Below are positions 29,387 through 31,764 of a DNA stretch of 31,764 bases, in pieces. The position numbers were made by a program, and so were the translations under genes. The notes beneath the pieces were generated by a model, which saw only the letters and a program-made list of their open reading frames with translations, did not search any database and had not been told where the DNA came from. The number at the start of each line of letters is the position of its first letter. Positions within the stretch are counted from its first letter, which is position 1. The DNA is from Gliomastix tumulicola (taxonomy: Eukaryota > Ascomycota > Sordariomycetes > Hypocreales > Bionectriaceae), in NCBI GenBank assembly GCA_001599755.1, contig BCHX01000020.1:1-31764 (forward strand). Reading direction: 5' to 3'.

Positions 29387-31415
29387 CCATCGCAGTGCCC
29401 ATTGGTCCGGCTCTCAAAGAGAGCAATTGGGAAGTCACCGACCGATTGAACGTTCGTGCTGGGCAGTCTACTGTGGGACTGTCAACTTGGTCGTGGCATG
29501 GATAAGCGACCGAATCTAGCTTCGCGATGGCTTTATTTTCCACTTTGACCCTCAACCCCTCGACAGACGATCTCACAACTGCGAATCAGCTCCGTCAAGG
29601 ATCTCGATATCACCGGGCTAATGACTACCAGTTCCCACCCCTGCCCTCCTTAACCAGCCACAGCTGGGTGATTGTTAAGTATACCTAACGCTGCTCTGGC
29701 CCTGCCAACCTGTCGACCCGAGATATCGGCACTCTCCGTCTGCTGCCCCCCCGGCCTTGCTTCTGCGCATTCTCAGGCAAAAGTCTCGATCGTCATAGCT
29801 TTCATTTCCCGGCGCATAAGTACGTAAGTACAACTTGGTGGTCGCCTTACCCTCCTTCCCAAGACGCTACGAACGTGCATCTTTGGAGCGGGCGCAGCTG
29901 GATCCGCGGCAGATCGCTCATTGGGCTGGCGTTGGACACATCTTATCCACGGGTGTCACACTTCCTAAGCGTCGGGCGACATGCCCAGACTAGCTTTTGG
30001 GCCCTTTGACCCAGAGTTTCACCTTCGCGATGGCCGTGACCTCCTCTCTTGCAGACGAATGATACTATCCATGCACCGACATGACCCCATGTATAATTGA
30101 GCTGTATTATTGAGACACTTGTGTACGGTGGCGTTCAATACAGGAAGGGATGTCAGACGGCTGTGCTGCTACTTGGGACGAGTCTCGCACGTTCAAATCT
30201 CAGGCCAATCAGCACTATAGGGACCCAGCTTGACTCCCTTTTATTTAGCTGTTTAATGAGTGTAGATACATATGCACGGTCACTCCGTTACTACGTGCAT
30301 CGAGTGGCAAGTTGGGCGATGGTGGCGGTGGGCTCATGTCAGGCTTCGGTCCCGACAGAGCGTCATCACTTGCCGTGGTGTCGACGGTCACCGCTCAAAG
30401 GCGCCCGTAGCGAGCAACGATCGGCATCAGAGCATCCAATATTTAAACCTACGGTAAGCTGCTATGGCAACTGTAGCGACCTGGTCTAATGATGAGGCTG
30501 GCATGTCCCGGTTTCCGATGCCATGGCTCTATCGTCCCGCGCCTCTACGAGACAAAGTCCCTCTCGCTCGACGCCATTGCTTTGAAGGTTGCCCGACATC
30601 GGGCGACAACAAAGAAGCGGTCAAGGAATAGGTGCAGTCCGAGGATATTCGGACTGTAATATTGTCGGAAATCTGGACACCAAGGCTGGCGCTGCTGCAG
30701 CCGACTTGCGTTCTGGGACGACCGGAGGAGGTCATGTGGAGACTCTGAGACTGTAGCTTAGTCGTATATGCATAGCGACCATTACTTGAGTTTATTAGAG
30801 TCGTTTGGTTTTTGTTTTCTCTTGTCCCTACGCCTTTTGGAGGCCTTTTGCGAGTCGAACTGTCCGTTACGCGCAGGATGGACGGGAAATGAGGGGAAAT
30901 GTGATGAAGAAAAAGCAATGGAAGCTGACCATACGACGCCATGAGACGGCACCATGTCAGATCATTGGCTGACCGCAGGCGCAATCGCACTAGTAGCAGG
31001 GCAAGCAGGGTTGGGTCAGACCACCCAATTGCCAGACTAATGCAATACGCGTCGTATCCTGGACCGGCGTGCTGCTGACCCAACAGCATGTCTGACCTTT
31101 TGAGTGAGGCTGGCGAAAGGAGCACCAACGCCTCCGAACAAGGATGACCCTGCTCCCTCACCGTCGACGAGTGCCAATCCCCGTAGCTGAGCCGTCCACG
31201 ACCCACGCGAGGGCGCGCCAGACCCCTGCTCGCTGGAGCTCGCTTGCATCACCCCGACGAAGCCAGTAGCTAAGCAGCGCTGTCTGTAGGGAGGTCGCCC
31301 AGCCCAGTGGCCGGGGATGGTCTCCATCCCTCCTCTCTAGCACCCAGCTCGTTGCTTCTGCAGATGCTCTCTGCTCTGGGTCGCGTTGGCTACTATCGAT
31401 CCCAGGCCCCAAAGG
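29387..31415. other. Long gene-free stretch
   Basis: About 2 kb without a supported gene. Frames of 130 codons (30097-30489) and 225 codons (30529-31206, minus) use non-ATG starts and have no domain or conserved copy. The right part is upstream DNA of the gene at 31579. Confidence 0.4.
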
Positions 31416-31422
31416 TATATAA
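31416..31422 (+). promoter_or_regulatory. TATA box with pyrimidine-rich leader
   Basis: TATATAA (31416-31422) is followed by a long C/T-rich tract (31430-31475), the pattern of well-expressed fungal genes, 163 bp before the ATG at 31579. Confidence 0.55.
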
Positions 31423-31578
31423 CCTGGCCGCTCTCCTCCTCAACCTTCTTTTTCTTTCTTCCCCGGACTCACCCACTCGTCTTTCCACGACTACGCAAAA
31501 TCCACTCTGTCCACCTTACTATCTACCGCCTGTCCAATCCGATCTCCATCCCAGAGCGCCTCGGGCCCGTCCATCACC

Positions 31579-31764
31579 ATGGCCTCCACCAAGTTGTCAC
31601 TATCCTCCTATGCTTCCTTCAGGCCACCAGCAGCCCCTAGAGGCGAATCCAGCCGCCCGGCTGTCATTGACACCCACGACATTTCCATGCAAGACACCGA
31701 AGATAAAGACATGGTCGAGATCACCCACGGCGTGAGGACCACACTCACACTCTCCCCCTCCCCC
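31579..31764 (+). CDS. Start of an unrecognised gene, cut by the window end
   Basis: The ATG lies in strong context (CACCATGG), followed by 62 open codons to the end of the window. The sequence begins MASTKLSLSSYASFRPP and continues with an acidic stretch (MQDTEDKDMVEITHGV), Ser/Pro-rich and probably disordered, without signal peptide or membrane span. TATA box, pyrimidine tract and start context together make a real gene likely. No family can be named from 62 residues. Confidence 0.6.
   Translation, partial: MASTKLSLSSYASFRPPAAPRGESSRPAVIDTHDISMQDTEDKDMVEITHGVRTTLTLSPSP

Noticed and set aside
30529..31206. 225-codon minus-strand frame
   Set aside because: It starts with a non-ATG codon, has low-complexity Ser/Arg content, no domain and no splice signals of note.

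Overview
The window looks like a piece of accessory chromosome from a filamentous ascomycete (Pezizomycotina). This rests on short 50-80 nt introns with GTRNGT donors, CTAAC/CTGAC branch sites and YAG acceptors, and on typical fungal proteins: a Clr5-domain protein, a Zn(II)2Cys6 regulator, a bZIP regulator of the DREAQRAIR type and a CCCH zinc-finger protein. Base composition is moderately GC-rich. Much of the DNA is old duplicated sequence and gene debris. I found no rRNA, tRNA or CRISPR, and no intact transposase or reverse transcriptase.

Layout. (1) 1-889: 3' end of an insulysin/Ste23-type M16 metalloprotease, broken by a triplicated 20-mer. It converges on a spliced gene remnant on the minus strand (1223-1760). 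(2) 2791-7080 (copy A) and 11737-17140 (copy B): an old segmental duplication carrying a multi-pass membrane protein gene. Copy B has an internal deletion in that gene and carries a complete bZIP gene in a 1.6 kb segment that copy A lacks. (3) 7342-8028: a hypothetical protein with a 7-residue Pro-rich repeat and three 45-residue repeats. (4) 9112-11655 (X1) and 22505-25025 (X2): a second duplicated unit, each with a Clr5-domain gene, intact in X1 and broken in X2. (5) The left arm of that unit, with an inverted CCAAT...ATTGG pair, also lies in front of a CCCH zinc-finger gene (X3, 19185-19995) and a Zn(II)2Cys6 gene (X4, 25190-25510). (6) 17302-18009: a coiled-coil hypothetical gene. (7) 28.1-29.4 kb: an ankyrin-repeat relic, a possible second relic and a decayed AP-1-like bZIP. 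(8) 31579 to the end: the start of a new gene with a good TATA box and pyrimidine-rich leader.

How the parts may fit together. Almost every recognisable intact gene between 10 and 27 kb is a regulator: Clr5, bZIP, CCCH and Zn2Cys6. Four regulator genes, one of them dead, share the same upstream DNA with the CCAAT/ATTGG pair about 430-690 bp before the start codon. The most interesting reading is a duplicated promoter-bearing segment that has been placed in front of unrelated regulatory genes, which would give them a common CCAAT-dependent input. The shared DNA is seen directly; the shared regulation is inference. Segment identities were judged by eye, not computed.
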